The translations under genes were made by a program, and so were the position numbers. A DNA stretch of 64,000 nucleotides, taken from assembly GCF_000203915.1 (NCBI RefSeq), contig NC_008392.1, positions 372,001-436,000 on the forward strand. Direction: 5' to 3'. Shown here piece by piece: positions 8,472 to 17,568 of this stretch. The notes under the pieces are model-generated. The model did not search any database and was not told where the DNA came from. It saw only the letters and a list, made by a program, of their open reading frames with translations. Positions within the stretch are counted from its first letter, which is position 1. The number at the start of each line of letters is the position of its first letter. Origin of the DNA: Burkholderia ambifaria AMMD. Lineage in GTDB: Bacteria > Pseudomonadota > Gammaproteobacteria > Burkholderiales > Burkholderiaceae.

Positions 8472-9443
8472 TCAGAGATCCAGCACCAGCCGTTCGCCAC
8501 GGCATCGCGACACGCACGGCATCATGCAATCGTTGCGGGCCTTTTCCGCCGCACTCAGGAACGCGTCCCGATGATCGGGCGTGCCCTCGAGCACGGTCGT
8601 CCGGCATGCGCCGCACACGCCCGCCTCGCACGACGTGGCGACCGCGATGCCGTGCTCGTACAGCACATCGGTGATCGACTGCCCCGGCGGCACGAGCAGC
8701 GCGCGCTGCGAGCGCGCGAGCTCGATCCGGAACGCGTCGGCCTCGCCGTCGGCAGGCTGCGCGGCTGGCGCGGAAAAATACTCGTGATGAAGCCGCGCAT
8801 CGCCGAGCGCCGGGCGCGCGATCGCGTCGACGGCCGCCATGAACGGCGCCGGTCCGCAGAAATACAGATGCGAGCGCGAATCCATCGCGCCGACGATCGT
8901 CGTGATCGCGTCGCGGGTCGCGTCGGGCGTCAGCCCCGTGTGCACCGTCGCGACGTCCGCGAGCCGCGACGCGAGCGTCGCCCCGTACGCGGCCGCGTCG
9001 GCCGAACGCACGAAGTAGTGGAACGCGAGCGACCGCCCCGCGTGCACCAGGCTATGCGCCATCGCGAGCAACGGCGTCACGCCGATCCCGGCGGCGAGCA
9101 GCACGGCCGGGCTGTCGTCCGGCGCGAGCGGGAAGTAATTCAGCGGCGCGCCGATCCGCAGCACGTCGCCTACCCGGATCGCATCGTGCACGTGCGCGGA
9201 GCCGCCGCTCGACGCCGGCTCGCGCTTGATCGCGATCTCGTACACGCCGCGCTCGACCGGATCGTTGCACAGCGAATACTTGCGCGTGAGCCCGTCGCGC
9301 AGATGCAGGTCGATATGCGCGCCGGCTTCGAACGCCGGCAGCGCGAGACCCGGCGCGTCGCTGACGAGCCGCAGCGAAATCACGTCGCACGCGACGCGCT
9401 CGCGCGCAATCACGCGCGCGGCAAGCAGATCGTTTTCGATCAT
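8472..9443 (-). CDS. PDR/VanB-type oxidoreductase (flavin plus 2Fe-2S), oxygenase reductase
   Basis: About 323 residues in the phthalate-dioxygenase-reductase layout: a flavin-binding barrel (RKYSLCNDP), an NAD-binding lobe (LAAGIGVTPLLAMA, YFCGPAPFM) and a C-terminal plant-type ferredoxin with CEAGVCGACRTTV and a final Cys about 30 residues on. It passes electrons from NAD(P)H to a Rieske oxygenase, most likely the one at 10860. ATG at 9443 or GTG at 9452 could start it; neither has a strong ribosome site. It is the last gene of a three-gene minus-strand unit. Confidence 0.85.
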   Translation of the reverse strand: MIENDLLAARVIARERVACDVISLRLVSDAPGLALPAFEAGAHIDLHLRDGLTRKYSLCNDPVERGVYEIAIKREPASSGGSAHVHDAIRVGDVLRIGAPLNYFPLAPDDSPAVLLAAGIGVTPLLAMAHSLVHAGRSLAFHYFVRSADAAAYGATLASRLADVATVHTGLTPDATRDAITTIVGAMDSRSHLYFCGPAPFMAAVDAIARPALGDARLHHEYFSAPAAQPADGEADAFRIELARSQRALLVPPGQSITDVLYEHGIAVATSCEAGVCGACRTTVLEGTPDHRDAFLSAAEKARNDCMMPCVSRCRGERLVLDL

Positions 9444-9465
9444 AGGATTCACCGTTCAGGAAAAC

Positions 9466-10821
9466 TCACAGCAGCCCGATCAGCCGCCACCACAACGCAT
9501 TGACCGGGATCACGAACACCACGCCCAGCAGCGCCGTCGCGATGCAGTACCGGAGCACCGCACCCCGGTCCAGCTGCGCGAGCGCGTTGCCGAACACGAT
9601 CGGCGGCGACTGGTACGGCAGGACCGTGGTCGCATAGCCCATCACCTGCGCGAGCAGGCCGGCCTTCAGGTGCAGCCCCTGCGCGAGCAGGCGCGACACG
9701 ATCGGCACGTACAGCGCCGGTTCCGCATTCGACGTGACCGCGAAGCAGACGACGATCGACAGCGCGGTCAGCGCGAAGTACATGAGCATCGGGCTGTCGC
9801 GCAGCGCGTCGAGCGCGAGCGTGTCCGGCACGCGCACGTCGAGATGGTTGACGAGCGCGGTCAGCCCGATGATCGCCGCGATGAACCACAGCAGGTCCAT
9901 CTTCAGCGTCGCGGTGAAGCGCTCGAGCTGCGCGGGCGGCGACGTGCCGAAGTAGACGAGCGCGAAGCCGAGCCCGACCCAGCCGGGCGCGATGCGATGC
10001 ACGGCGTCGGTGAACCAGAACGCGAGCGTGATCGCCAGCAGCACGATCGCGTGCCATTCGCGGCGGCCGAGCGCGACGCGCGCCGCCGGTATCTCGACTT
10101 CGCCGACCGTATCCGCGAACAGCCACCAGGACGCGAGCACCAGCACCGCGCCCCGCACGATCACGCCGGCCGGAAAGAACAGCAGCAGATATTCGGAGAA
10201 GCGCAGATGCATCCCGTGCGACTGCTCGAGAATCCCCGCCATGATCACGTTCGGCAGGTTCGCGGGCAGCACCGCGGCAGCCAGCTCGTACGAGCCGACG
10301 ATCACGAGCAGCAGGATGCCGCGCCGCCCGTTCGCGTGCGCGCCGAGCTTCACGACGTCGCAGTAGCCGATCGCGATCGGAACCAGGATCGCGATCCGCC
10401 CGAACGTCGACGGCATCACGAGCGACAGCAGGAAGCTCAGGATCGCGAATGCGAGCAGCGCCTTCAGATACGAGCCGCCGATCCGGCGCGCGAGCGCGAT
10501 GCCGATCCGTTCGCTCAGGCCGCTCTCCTTCAGCGCGAAGCCGATCGCCGCGCCGCTGAACACGAGCCAGAACGCGCTCGACCCGAAGCCGGAGAAGATC
10601 TCGGCGGTGGGCACCGCCGTGCAGGTCGCCGCGAGGAAGAAAAACAGCAGCGACACCCACAGGCTCGCGACGGCGCCAGTCGCCCACAGCACGATGCAGG
10701 TGAACACAATCGCGACGATGCGTGCGTCGCCGGCCGACAGCGTGCCGCGCGCGCCGAGCGCGGCGACGCTCGCGAGCCCCGCCACGAGCAGCGCGGCCGT
10801 GACGCGGCCGCCCGTCAGCAT
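9466..10821 (-). CDS. DASS/SLC13-type anion transporter
   Basis: 451 residues with 11-13 hydrophobic spans. It resembles the divalent anion:sodium symporter family: FGSSAFWLVFSGAAIGFALKESGL, the hairpin SLVMPSTFGRIAILVPI and the later TSNAEPALYVPI element containing the conserved Asn/Thr. These import dicarboxylates, sulfate or aromatic acids. The ATG at 10821 is the first in frame after the oxygenase stop (38-base gap). Its place between a Rieske oxygenase and its reductase suggests it imports the oxygenase substrate, perhaps an aromatic carboxylate. Confidence 0.8.
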   Translation of the reverse strand: MLTGGRVTAALLVAGLASVAALGARGTLSAGDARIVAIVFTCIVLWATGAVASLWVSLLFFFLAATCTAVPTAEIFSGFGSSAFWLVFSGAAIGFALKESGLSERIGIALARRIGGSYLKALLAFAILSFLLSLVMPSTFGRIAILVPIAIGYCDVVKLGAHANGRRGILLLVIVGSYELAAAVLPANLPNVIMAGILEQSHGMHLRFSEYLLLFFPAGVIVRGAVLVLASWWLFADTVGEVEIPAARVALGRREWHAIVLLAITLAFWFTDAVHRIAPGWVGLGFALVYFGTSPPAQLERFTATLKMDLLWFIAAIIGLTALVNHLDVRVPDTLALDALRDSPMLMYFALTALSIVVCFAVTSNAEPALYVPIVSRLLAQGLHLKAGLLAQVMGYATTVLPYQSPPIVFGNALAQLDRGAVLRYCIATALLGVVFVIPVNALWWRLIGLL

Positions 10822-10859
10822 GCCGGTGCCGCGGCCCGGCCCGCCGAGCGCACCGCCGC

Positions 10860-12086
10860 TCAAGCGCGCATCACCGGCGAGTTCGCCGGGATCTCGTATT
10901 CGACGTGCGACTCGTCGAAGATGTCGCCGAATTCGCGCTGCTGGCGGAACGTCGGGTCCGGCGCGCAGCTCATCGGCAGATAGCCGCCCATCCATGCGCG
11001 CAGGTCGGTCACGTCCGGCGCGCCGCCGTACACGTTCGCGACCGGCCGCTCGCCGCGCGCGACCGCGTCGATCTGCTCCTGCAGCATCTGGCGGAACATC
11101 ACGATCCCGCGATCGGACGCGCCGAGGTTCTCGCGCGAACGATCGAAGATCGGGCCCTGCGTCTCGACCGCCATCGCATCCTGGCTCATGAACGTGTCCA
11201 TCAGGTAGCGGCCCGCCGCGTCGGTGCGCGCCGGCTGCCGGACGATCTTCGGCGCCTCGTCCGCGGGCGGCTGCGCGCCGTCCGCGTTCGGCGTGAACGA
11301 CACCCAGACGATCCGCGTCGTCGTATCGTCGACCGGCACGCGCCAGTGCATCTCGGTCATGATCCGCAGCATGTTCGGGAACACCATCAGGTTGCCCCAG
11401 CCACGGCCCTCGCCTTCGTATTCCCAGCTCTTCACGATGCCCCAGTCGAAGCGCTGGAAGCCGAACCGCTTGAACGGCTTGCCGAACCCGGACGCGTCGC
11501 GCATGCCGAGGTGCTCGAAGTATTTCGAGTGCGTATAGAAGGTGTGCGTGACGTCGACGGCGTTTTCCTGCACCTGGAACCAGTTGCACGCGAGATCGTC
11601 CTGCACCTCGAAATGGCGGACGCCGTCGTTGCGCACGAGGATGTCCCAGTTCGGAAACGCGGGCTTCTGCTCCGCCGGCCCCATGTATGCGAAGATCAGC
11701 CCGCCGCATTCGTGCGTCGCATAGCTGTCGATCAGCTTCTTGCAGACGCGGCTCGCCTTCGCCGATTCGAACGGCCGCTCCACGCATTCGCCGGCCGCGT
11801 TGTACTGCCAGCCGTGATACGCGCAGCGGATCGTGGCTTCCTCGACGAAGCCGTACAGCAGCGATGCACCGCGATGCGGGCAACGCTCCTGCACGAGCAG
11901 CACGCCGCCGTTGCCGGTGCGCGCGAGCACCAGATCCTCGCCGAGAATCCGCACGCGTTTCGTCTGGCCGGCTTCGGCCAGCTCCGACGAATAACCGACC
12001 GGATGCCAGTAGCGACGCAGCAACTCGCCGCACGGCGTGCCGGGCCCCACGCGGGTCAGCAATTCGTTGGTGGCGTGGTCAAGCAT
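10860..12086 (-). CDS. Rieske non-heme iron oxygenase, large subunit
   Basis: 408 residues. The Rieske [2Fe-2S] site is CPHRG...C.YHGW at residues about 68-92. The mononuclear iron site is near NAVDVTHTFYTH (residues about 171-182) with a later Asp. The C-terminal half lacks motifs tied to one substrate; overall it resembles phthalate 4,5-dioxygenase and related single-component hydroxylases or demethylases. It works with the PDR-type reductase at 8472. The promoter region (12087-12360) is AT-rich and carries a degenerate copy of the local palindrome at 12181, suggesting control by the HTH regulator at 19403. Confidence 0.85.
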   Translation of the reverse strand: MLDHATNELLTRVGPGTPCGELLRRYWHPVGYSSELAEAGQTKRVRILGEDLVLARTGNGGVLLVQERCPHRGASLLYGFVEEATIRCAYHGWQYNAAGECVERPFESAKASRVCKKLIDSYATHECGGLIFAYMGPAEQKPAFPNWDILVRNDGVRHFEVQDDLACNWFQVQENAVDVTHTFYTHSKYFEHLGMRDASGFGKPFKRFGFQRFDWGIVKSWEYEGEGRGWGNLMVFPNMLRIMTEMHWRVPVDDTTTRIVWVSFTPNADGAQPPADEAPKIVRQPARTDAAGRYLMDTFMSQDAMAVETQGPIFDRSRENLGASDRGIVMFRQMLQEQIDAVARGERPVANVYGGAPDVTDLRAWMGGYLPMSCAPDPTFRQQREFGDIFDESHVEYEIPANSPVMRA

Positions 12087-12180
12087 GAATACACCTCTCT
12101 CTCAGGTTATAGCGGGCTGTATCGCCCCGGAGACGTCTGCGTACCGGCGAACCCTCGAGTCGCGATACGTCCGTCGATAA

Positions 12181-12196
12181 ATCTATTTTTTTAGAC
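12181..12196. promoter_or_regulatory. Degenerate copy of the 16-bp palindrome, Rieske promoter
   Basis: ATCTATTTTTTTAGAC matches 12 of 16 bases of the palindrome found at 17905 and 19164, with the right half TTTAGAC perfect. An overlapping TTTAGACTAAAT continues to 12201. It lies between the divergent Rieske gene (start 12086) and SLOG gene (start 12361), 95 bases from the former. Confidence 0.45.
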
Positions 12197-12360
12197 TAAA
12201 TAAAGTGAAGGGAAAATGCAAGACGGGAAAGTCCACAATTTTCAGCCCATCATCGCCGTCGCATCGCCAGAAATCGGCCGATGTGTATAATTAAAAAGAC
12301 GACCGGCACGCGCGATCGCTGAGATCGACGCGCCGCGCGTCGGCCAACCAGGAGGACAAG

Positions 12361-12921
12361 ATGGCGATCATTGGCGTGATGGGCTCGGGCAAGAACGAAT
12401 GGCCGGAGTTGGCGACGCCGCTCGGAACGTGGATCGCCGCGCAAGGATTCGACCTGCTGACCGGCGCCGGCCGCGGCGTGATGCTGTCGATCGCGCGCGC
12501 GTACGCGACGACGCCGGGGCGCCGCGGCCGCTCGATCGGCATCGTGCCGAGCGAAGCGCACCCGCTGTTCGGCTTCGTGCCGATCGCCGGCTATCCGAAT
12601 CCGTTCATCGACCTGCCTATCGTCACGCCACTGCCGCGCAAGGAAGCGGACGCGCCGGACGACGCATTGAGCCGCAACTACGTGAACGTGCTGACGAGCG
12701 ACGTCGTCGTCGCGCTGCCGGGGAGCAAGGGCACGCTCGACGAGATCCGCCTCGCGACGCGCTTCGCGAAGCCGTTGATCTGCACCGGCCCCGCGAGCGC
12801 GTTCGATGGCGTCGCGGCCGGCACGCGCATCGTGTCGGCGCTCGATGACGTCTATGCATTCGTGCTCGCGCACGTGAACCGCGCGGAAGGCGGCGCGGGC
12901 GCACACGTTCCGTCGGCGTGA
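12361..12921 (+). CDS. SLOG/LOG-superfamily Rossmann protein (TIGR00725-like)
   Basis: 186 residues. It starts IGVMGSG, continues with GAGRGVMLS and has ALPGSKGTLDE at about residues 119-129. The latter corresponds to the PGGxGTxxE nucleotide-binding motif of LOG cytokinin-activating and related phosphoribohydrolase or nucleotide-sensor proteins, with Ser in place of the second Gly. A strong AGGAGG precedes the ATG. It is divergent from the Rieske operon and stands alone. It may hydrolyse or bind a nucleotide or molybdenum-cofactor-like ligand; no specific substrate can be read from the sequence. Confidence 0.7.
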   Translation: MAIIGVMGSGKNEWPELATPLGTWIAAQGFDLLTGAGRGVMLSIARAYATTPGRRGRSIGIVPSEAHPLFGFVPIAGYPNPFIDLPIVTPLPRKEADAPDDALSRNYVNVLTSDVVVALPGSKGTLDEIRLATRFAKPLICTGPASAFDGVAAGTRIVSALDDVYAFVLAHVNRAEGGAGAHVPSA

Positions 12922-12978
12922 ACCGCACGCCTTCCGGATCCACGGCGCGTCGGCCGCCATCGCTTCCCGTGTCGCCGG

Positions 12979-14295
12979 TCACAGCCGCGCAATCGTGTCG
13001 GCGAGCACGCGCACGCCCAGCATGAAATCATCGATCGACATCGCCTCGCGCGGGTTGTGCGACCCGTGATCGTTGCGCACGAACAGCATCCCGCTTGGCA
13101 CGCCCGCGTTCGCGAACAGCGCCGCGTCGTGGCCCGCGCCGCTCGGCAGCGTCGCATACGGCACGTCGAGCCGCGTGCACGCGTCGGCAAGCGCGGCGCG
13201 CAGGGTGGCATCCATCCGCGCCGGCGCGCTCGCCAACCGCCGGTCGAAATCGAATCGCACGCCACGCTCGCGCGCGATCGAATTGCATTCGGCGATCAGC
13301 AGCTCATGGAAGACGTCGAGCGTCTCCGTGCTCTCGCTGCGCGCCTCGAAGCTGAAATGCACCTGGCCGGGAATCCGCGAAATCGAATGCTCGTCCTGGT
13401 CGGTCGACACGATGCCGGTCGTCACGACGAGATCGATGTTGCGTTCGAGCAGCCGGCGCCAGTGCTCGTCGAGCCGCGTGATCAGCTCGGCGACCGCGAA
13501 GATCGCGTCGTGCCGCAGGTCGCGCGGCACCGCGCCGGAGTGGCCGGCCTCGCCGATGCAGCTGATGGAGTTGTGCCGCACGTTGCCGCGAATGCCGGAC
13601 ACGACCGCGACCGGCAGCCCGCGCGCGACCATCACGGGCCCCTGCTCGATGTGGAGCTCCAGATACGCATGCGCGCGCCGCACGTCGAACAGCGGCTTGC
13701 GCGCCCGCACCGCGTCGATGTCGACGCCCGCCGCCGCCATGCAGTCGGCCAGCGGGCGGCCGGTGCTGCGATGCTTCATCGCGAGATCGTCCGGCGTCAG
13801 CCGGCCGAACAGCGCGCTCGATCCCATGTAGGCCTTGCCGAACCAGGCGCTCTCTTCGCCGCGCAGCGCGATCACGTTCAACGGGTGCGGCGACGCGAGG
13901 CCGCTACGCCGTTGCGCGACGAGGCATAGCAGCCCCGCGACGATGCCCGCGAGCCCGTCGTAGTTGCCGCCATGCGGCACCGAGTCGAGATGCGAGCCGA
14001 CCCAGATCGCACGCGCATGCGGGTCCGCGTCGGGCAGGCTGAAGATCAAGTTGGCCGCGCGGTCGGCGCGCACCGCGATGCCATCGCGTTCGGCGTGCGC
14101 CGCCAGCCGCTGCGCGGCCGCCGTTTCGCTGTCGCCGTAGCTCTCGCGCGTGACGCCCACGCCGTCGGCCGACAGCACGCGGATCTCGTCAAACCACTGC
14201 TCGGCGAGGGCCGTCAGTTCGGCAAGCGGCAGCGTCGCCGCGTCGTGCACGTCGATATCCGCCGGCGCGTCCGGCCTGTCGGTATGCGCGTTCAT
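12979..14295 (-). CDS. M20-family N-carbamoyl-amino acid hydrolase / ureidopropionase type
   Basis: 438 residues of the HyuC/AmaB/AllC group. GSHLDSVPHGGNYDG (metal ligands), RGEESAWFG (catalytic and metal Glu), LELHIEQGPVM (metal His), a dimerisation segment with GEAGHSGAVP, and SGAGHDA near the end. These zinc or manganese enzymes open N-carbamoyl-beta-alanine, N-carbamoyl-L-amino acids or allantoate. The start codon overlaps the stop of the PyrD-like gene (TGATG), so the two are translationally coupled. It completes a set that looks like reductive pyrimidine or hydantoin breakdown, although the cyclic amidase step is not encoded here. Confidence 0.8.
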   Translation of the reverse strand: MNAHTDRPDAPADIDVHDAATLPLAELTALAEQWFDEIRVLSADGVGVTRESYGDSETAAAQRLAAHAERDGIAVRADRAANLIFSLPDADPHARAIWVGSHLDSVPHGGNYDGLAGIVAGLLCLVAQRRSGLASPHPLNVIALRGEESAWFGKAYMGSSALFGRLTPDDLAMKHRSTGRPLADCMAAAGVDIDAVRARKPLFDVRRAHAYLELHIEQGPVMVARGLPVAVVSGIRGNVRHNSISCIGEAGHSGAVPRDLRHDAIFAVAELITRLDEHWRRLLERNIDLVVTTGIVSTDQDEHSISRIPGQVHFSFEARSESTETLDVFHELLIAECNSIARERGVRFDFDRRLASAPARMDATLRAALADACTRLDVPYATLPSGAGHDAALFANAGVPSGMLFVRNDHGSHNPREAMSIDDFMLGVRVLADTIARL

Positions 14296-15272
14296 CACGC
14301 CCCCGCCGTCGTGCCGCCCGCGCGCGCCGGCGCCGCGCAAAAGCGCTGCCAGCGCTCGCTCAGCTCCGCGTCGAGCCTGACCTGCCCGGTCAGCGACGCG
14401 ATCGCGCCGATGCCCTCGTCCGCGCAAAACTGCTCGAGCCCGTCGATGATCGTGCGCATCACGCCCGGATCGCGGAACGACGCAGTGCCCACCTGCACCG
14501 CGCTCGCGCCGGCGAGCAGGAACTCGATGGCGTCGGCGGCGCTCCGGATGCCGCCGCAGCCGATCACCGGAATCGACACGGCGCGGTAGCACTGGTGGAC
14601 GAGCCGCAGCGCGATCGGCTTGATCGACGGCCCGGACAGGCCGCCCATCACGTTGCCGAGCGACGGCCGGCGCGTGCGCACGTCGATCGACATGCCGAGC
14701 ACCGTGTTGCCCATCACGATCGCGTCGGCGCCCGCGTCCTGCGCCGCTTGCGCGATCTTCGCGATGTTGCCCGCGTTCGGCGTCAGCTTCACCCACAGCG
14801 GATGCCCGGTGCGCGTGCGGATCGCGTCGACGACCTGCCGGGTCATGCCCGCGTCCATCCCGAACGCCATGCCGTCCGCCTCGAGATTCGGGCACGAGAT
14901 GTTCGCCTCGATCGCCGCGACGTCCGGCCGCGACAGCGCCTCGCACGCGCGCGCGAACGCGTCCGCCGTATCGGCGGACACCGACGCGACGACCGGCGTG
15001 CCGTGGCCCGTGTACGCGGGCAGCACGTGTTCGAGATAGTCGTCGATGCCGCGGCTCGGAATGCCGATCGAATTCAGCATGCCGTCACCCGCGTCGGCGA
15101 CACGCGGCGTCGGGTTGCCCGGGCGGCTGACGGGCGACACGCTCTTGATCACGAGCGCGCCGAGCCCGGTCAGGTCGAGCGCATCGCGATACTCGATCGC
15201 GAAACAGCCGGATGCCGGCATCACGGGATTGCGCAGGCGCAGTTCGCCCACGCGTACGCTCAGGTCAGCCAA
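14295..15272 (-). CDS. Class 1B dihydroorotate/dihydropyrimidine dehydrogenase-like flavoprotein
   Basis: 325 residues, FMN-binding TIM barrel. Key features are NPVMPASG near the start, NISCPN, LTPNAGNI, IVMGNT and IPVIGCGGI with the phosphate-binding GASAVQVGTA. Class 1B enzymes (PyrD) partner a PyrK iron-sulfur subunit, whose gene lies directly upstream and overlaps by 8 bases. The start is the TTG at 15272, placed just after GGAGGTGGAAG inside the end of the pyrK-like gene; no ATG fits. Position among catabolic genes suggests reduction of a pyrimidine-like ring or oxidation of a dihydro-ring rather than orotate synthesis. Confidence 0.8.
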   Translation of the reverse strand: MADLSVRVGELRLRNPVMPASGCFAIEYRDALDLTGLGALVIKSVSPVSRPGNPTPRVADAGDGMLNSIGIPSRGIDDYLEHVLPAYTGHGTPVVASVSADTADAFARACEALSRPDVAAIEANISCPNLEADGMAFGMDAGMTRQVVDAIRTRTGHPLWVKLTPNAGNIAKIAQAAQDAGADAIVMGNTVLGMSIDVRTRRPSLGNVMGGLSGPSIKPIALRLVHQCYRAVSIPVIGCGGIRSAADAIEFLLAGASAVQVGTASFRDPGVMRTIIDGLEQFCADEGIGAIASLTGQVRLDAELSERWQRFCAAPARAGGTTAGA

Positions 15273-16131
15273 CTTCCACCTCCACCTCCGTCACCACGTC
15301 GCGAATTGCGAACACCGGGCCCTCGCGGCACACGCGCCGGAATGCGCGGGTCGCGCCGTCGTCGAACATCCGCACGCACGACAGGCAGACGCCCATCCCG
15401 CATGCCATCCGCTGCTCGAGCGCGACCTCGCCGCGCATCGACGGATGGTCGGCGAGCACGCGCTGCAGCAGCGCGAGCAACCGTTGCGAGCCGCACGTGT
15501 AGACCGCGTCCGGCCGATCGCGCGCGATCGCGGCGCGCAGCAGCGCGTCCACGTTCGCGACCGCCGACGAGCCGTCGCTGTCGAACACCGCATGCACGTC
15601 GGCCGGCGCGCCGCGCACGAATTCCGCGGTCATCAGGTCGTCCGGCGTGCGCGCCGACATCACGACCGTCAGCGCGATGCCCGCCCCCGCCGCGCGCTGC
15701 ACGAGCGGCGCCATCGTCGCGAGACCGACGCCGCGCGCGACGAGCAGCAGCCGTCGCGCACCGGCGTCGAGCGTGAAGGGGCGACCGAGCGGCCCGACGA
15801 TCGACAGCCGCGCGCCGACGCCGAGTTGCGCGAGCGCACGCGTGCCTTCGCCGGTCACGTTGTACAGGAACTCGATTTCGCCGGCGCCGGGGCCGACGCC
15901 GTACACGCTCATCGGGCGCGGCAGGAATGGCCGGTGCAGATCGCTGACGGGGCAGACGAGCTGATAGAACTGGCCGGCCTGCGTGACGCTCGCGAGCGGC
16001 GCGTCGGCGCGCACCCGCAGATAGCGATAGCGCCGGTTCACCGCGCGATGCGCGACCACGTCGCACGCGTGCGTGGCGACCGTGGCCGCCCACGGCTGCG
16101 CGCAGGCGCGCGCCCCGTCGATCACGTCCAT
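15265..16131 (-). CDS. PyrK-like electron-transfer subunit (FAD and 2Fe-2S)
   Basis: 288 residues. A flavin domain (RPFLPRPMSVYG), an NAD-binding lobe beginning about residue 122, and a C-terminal cluster site LEQRMACGMGVCLSC plus a later Cys in RVCREGP: the four-Cys pattern of PyrK. It shuttles electrons between NAD(H) and the PyrD-like partner. Start ATG at 16131 has GAGGAGAG upstream. It lies 39 bases after the MFS gene in a five-gene minus-strand operon (17892 to 12979). Confidence 0.85.
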   Translation of the reverse strand: MDVIDGARACAQPWAATVATHACDVVAHRAVNRRYRYLRVRADAPLASVTQAGQFYQLVCPVSDLHRPFLPRPMSVYGVGPGAGEIEFLYNVTGEGTRALAQLGVGARLSIVGPLGRPFTLDAGARRLLLVARGVGLATMAPLVQRAAGAGIALTVVMSARTPDDLMTAEFVRGAPADVHAVFDSDGSSAVANVDALLRAAIARDRPDAVYTCGSQRLLALLQRVLADHPSMRGEVALEQRMACGMGVCLSCVRMFDDGATRAFRRVCREGPVFAIRDVVTEVEVEVG

Positions 16132-16170
16132 CGTTCTCTCCTCGTTACGGTTGGGCGGGAGGCACGCGCG

Positions 16171-17418
16171 TCAGTCGAGCGCGCGGTCCTTCAGTTCCGG
16201 AATCAGCGTGACCGTGACGATCATGTCGAGCACGTACAGCGCGGCCAGCATCGCGATCGCGATCTGAAACGAATAGCGCGCGGCGAGCGCGCCGACGACG
16301 AGCGGCCCGAGGCCGCCGATCGCACGGCCGACGTTCCACAGCACGTTCTGCGCGGTCGCCCGCACCGCGGTCGGGTACGCTTCGGACATCAGCGTGCCGT
16401 AGCCGCCGACCATGCCGTTCACGAACATGCCCATCAGCGCGCCGGCCCACAGCATCGTGGCCGGGTCCGTCAGCCGCGAATACGCGAATACCATCGCCAC
16501 CGCGCCGAGCTGGTACAGCAGGAACGTCGGCTTGCGGCCGATCCGGTCGGCCAGGTGTCCGAACAGCCAGACGCCGGCCATCATCCCGAGCACCGTCACG
16601 GCGGTCCACAATCCGGATTTCGTCAGCGAGAAGCCGAGCTGCTTCGACAGGAACGTCGGCATCCAGATCATGATTCCGTAGTAGCCGAAGTTCTGCACCG
16701 CGCACAGCACGACGATGCCGATGCTCGTGCGGGTCGTGCGCGCATCGGCGAACAGCAGCCGGAAACGCGCGCCCGTGCGCGCCGGCTGCGGGCTCCGGAC
16801 GAACACTTCCGGCTCGTGCAGCTTGTTGCGCAGCACCCAGGCGACGATCGCGGGCAGCACGCCGATCGCGAACATGCCGCGCCAGCCGACGCTCTGCAGC
16901 AGCAGCGGCGTCAGCAGCGACGCCGCGAGCACGCCGCTCTGCCAGCCGAGCGCCACGTACGACGACACGCGGGCGCGCTTGGCTGCAGGCCACGCTTCGG
17001 CCGCGAGCGCCATGCCGATGCCGAATTCGCCGCCGAGGCCGATGCCGGCGATGGTCCGGTACGCGAGCAGATCCCAGAAGCCCTGTGCGAACGCGCACAG
17101 CCCGGTGAACACCGCGAAAAGCAGGATCGTCCAGGTCAGCACGCGCACGCGGCCGTAGCGATCGCTGAGCGCGCCGAAAATCACGCCGCCCGCGACCGCG
17201 CCGATCAGCGTCCACGTGACGAGCGCCCCCGCCTGCTGCGCGCCGAGGTGCAGCGACGCCGCAATTGCCGGCAGCATGAAGCCGAGGATCAGCAGGTCGA
17301 AGCCGTCCATCGCATAGCCGATGGCCGAGCCGGCCAGCACTTTCCACGCGTAGCGCGACACCCGTTCGGGCGGTGCGTCGGCGGGCGCGGCAGCGGAGGA
17401 TCGAAGGTTCGCTTCCAT
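16171..17418 (-). CDS. MFS transporter, aromatic acid:H+ symporter (AAHS) type
   Basis: 415 residues, 12 spans. AAHS signatures include the first helix AIGYAMDGFDLLILGFMLPAI, with the charged Asp used in aromatic acid uptake, the loop GALSDRYGRVRV, and GHLADRIGRKPT in the second half. Known members import 4-hydroxybenzoate, benzoate, protocatechuate and similar acids. ATG at 17418 gives a normal N-terminus; a GTG at 17502 is possible but adds a low-complexity tail. Upstream, at 17475, stands a partial copy of the local palindrome. Together with the hydrolase and PyrDK-like genes it probably feeds one degradation route. Confidence 0.85.
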   Translation of the reverse strand: MEANLRSSAAAPADAPPERVSRYAWKVLAGSAIGYAMDGFDLLILGFMLPAIAASLHLGAQQAGALVTWTLIGAVAGGVIFGALSDRYGRVRVLTWTILLFAVFTGLCAFAQGFWDLLAYRTIAGIGLGGEFGIGMALAAEAWPAAKRARVSSYVALGWQSGVLAASLLTPLLLQSVGWRGMFAIGVLPAIVAWVLRNKLHEPEVFVRSPQPARTGARFRLLFADARTTRTSIGIVVLCAVQNFGYYGIMIWMPTFLSKQLGFSLTKSGLWTAVTVLGMMAGVWLFGHLADRIGRKPTFLLYQLGAVAMVFAYSRLTDPATMLWAGALMGMFVNGMVGGYGTLMSEAYPTAVRATAQNVLWNVGRAIGGLGPLVVGALAARYSFQIAIAMLAALYVLDMIVTVTLIPELKDRALD

Positions 17419-17474
17419 GATTGTCCGTATCGTGAGGAGGGATATCGATGCCGGCCGTCCGCCTCGCGGCCGTT

Positions 17475-17490
17475 TGTCGTTTTTTTTAGA
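17475..17490. promoter_or_regulatory. Degenerate palindrome copy upstream of the AAHS carrier
   Basis: GTCGTTTTTTTTAGAC keeps both ends of the 16-bp palindrome (GTC...TTTAGAC, 11 of 16 matches) and sits 57 bases before the carrier start codon, between it and the small upstream gene. It may allow separate promoter control of the carrier operon. Confidence 0.4.
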
Positions 17491-17568
17491 CAGACGGACC
17501 ACAACCCGATCGTCGGCATCGCACAGCTTAAGGGCGTGGCCCGGGCGGATTCGCGCCGGCGTCGCGCA

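Noticed and set aside
9226..10983. Long plus-strand frame opposite the reductase and DASS carrier
   Set aside because: Arg/Gln/His-rich antisense artefact; the minus-strand genes have clear families.
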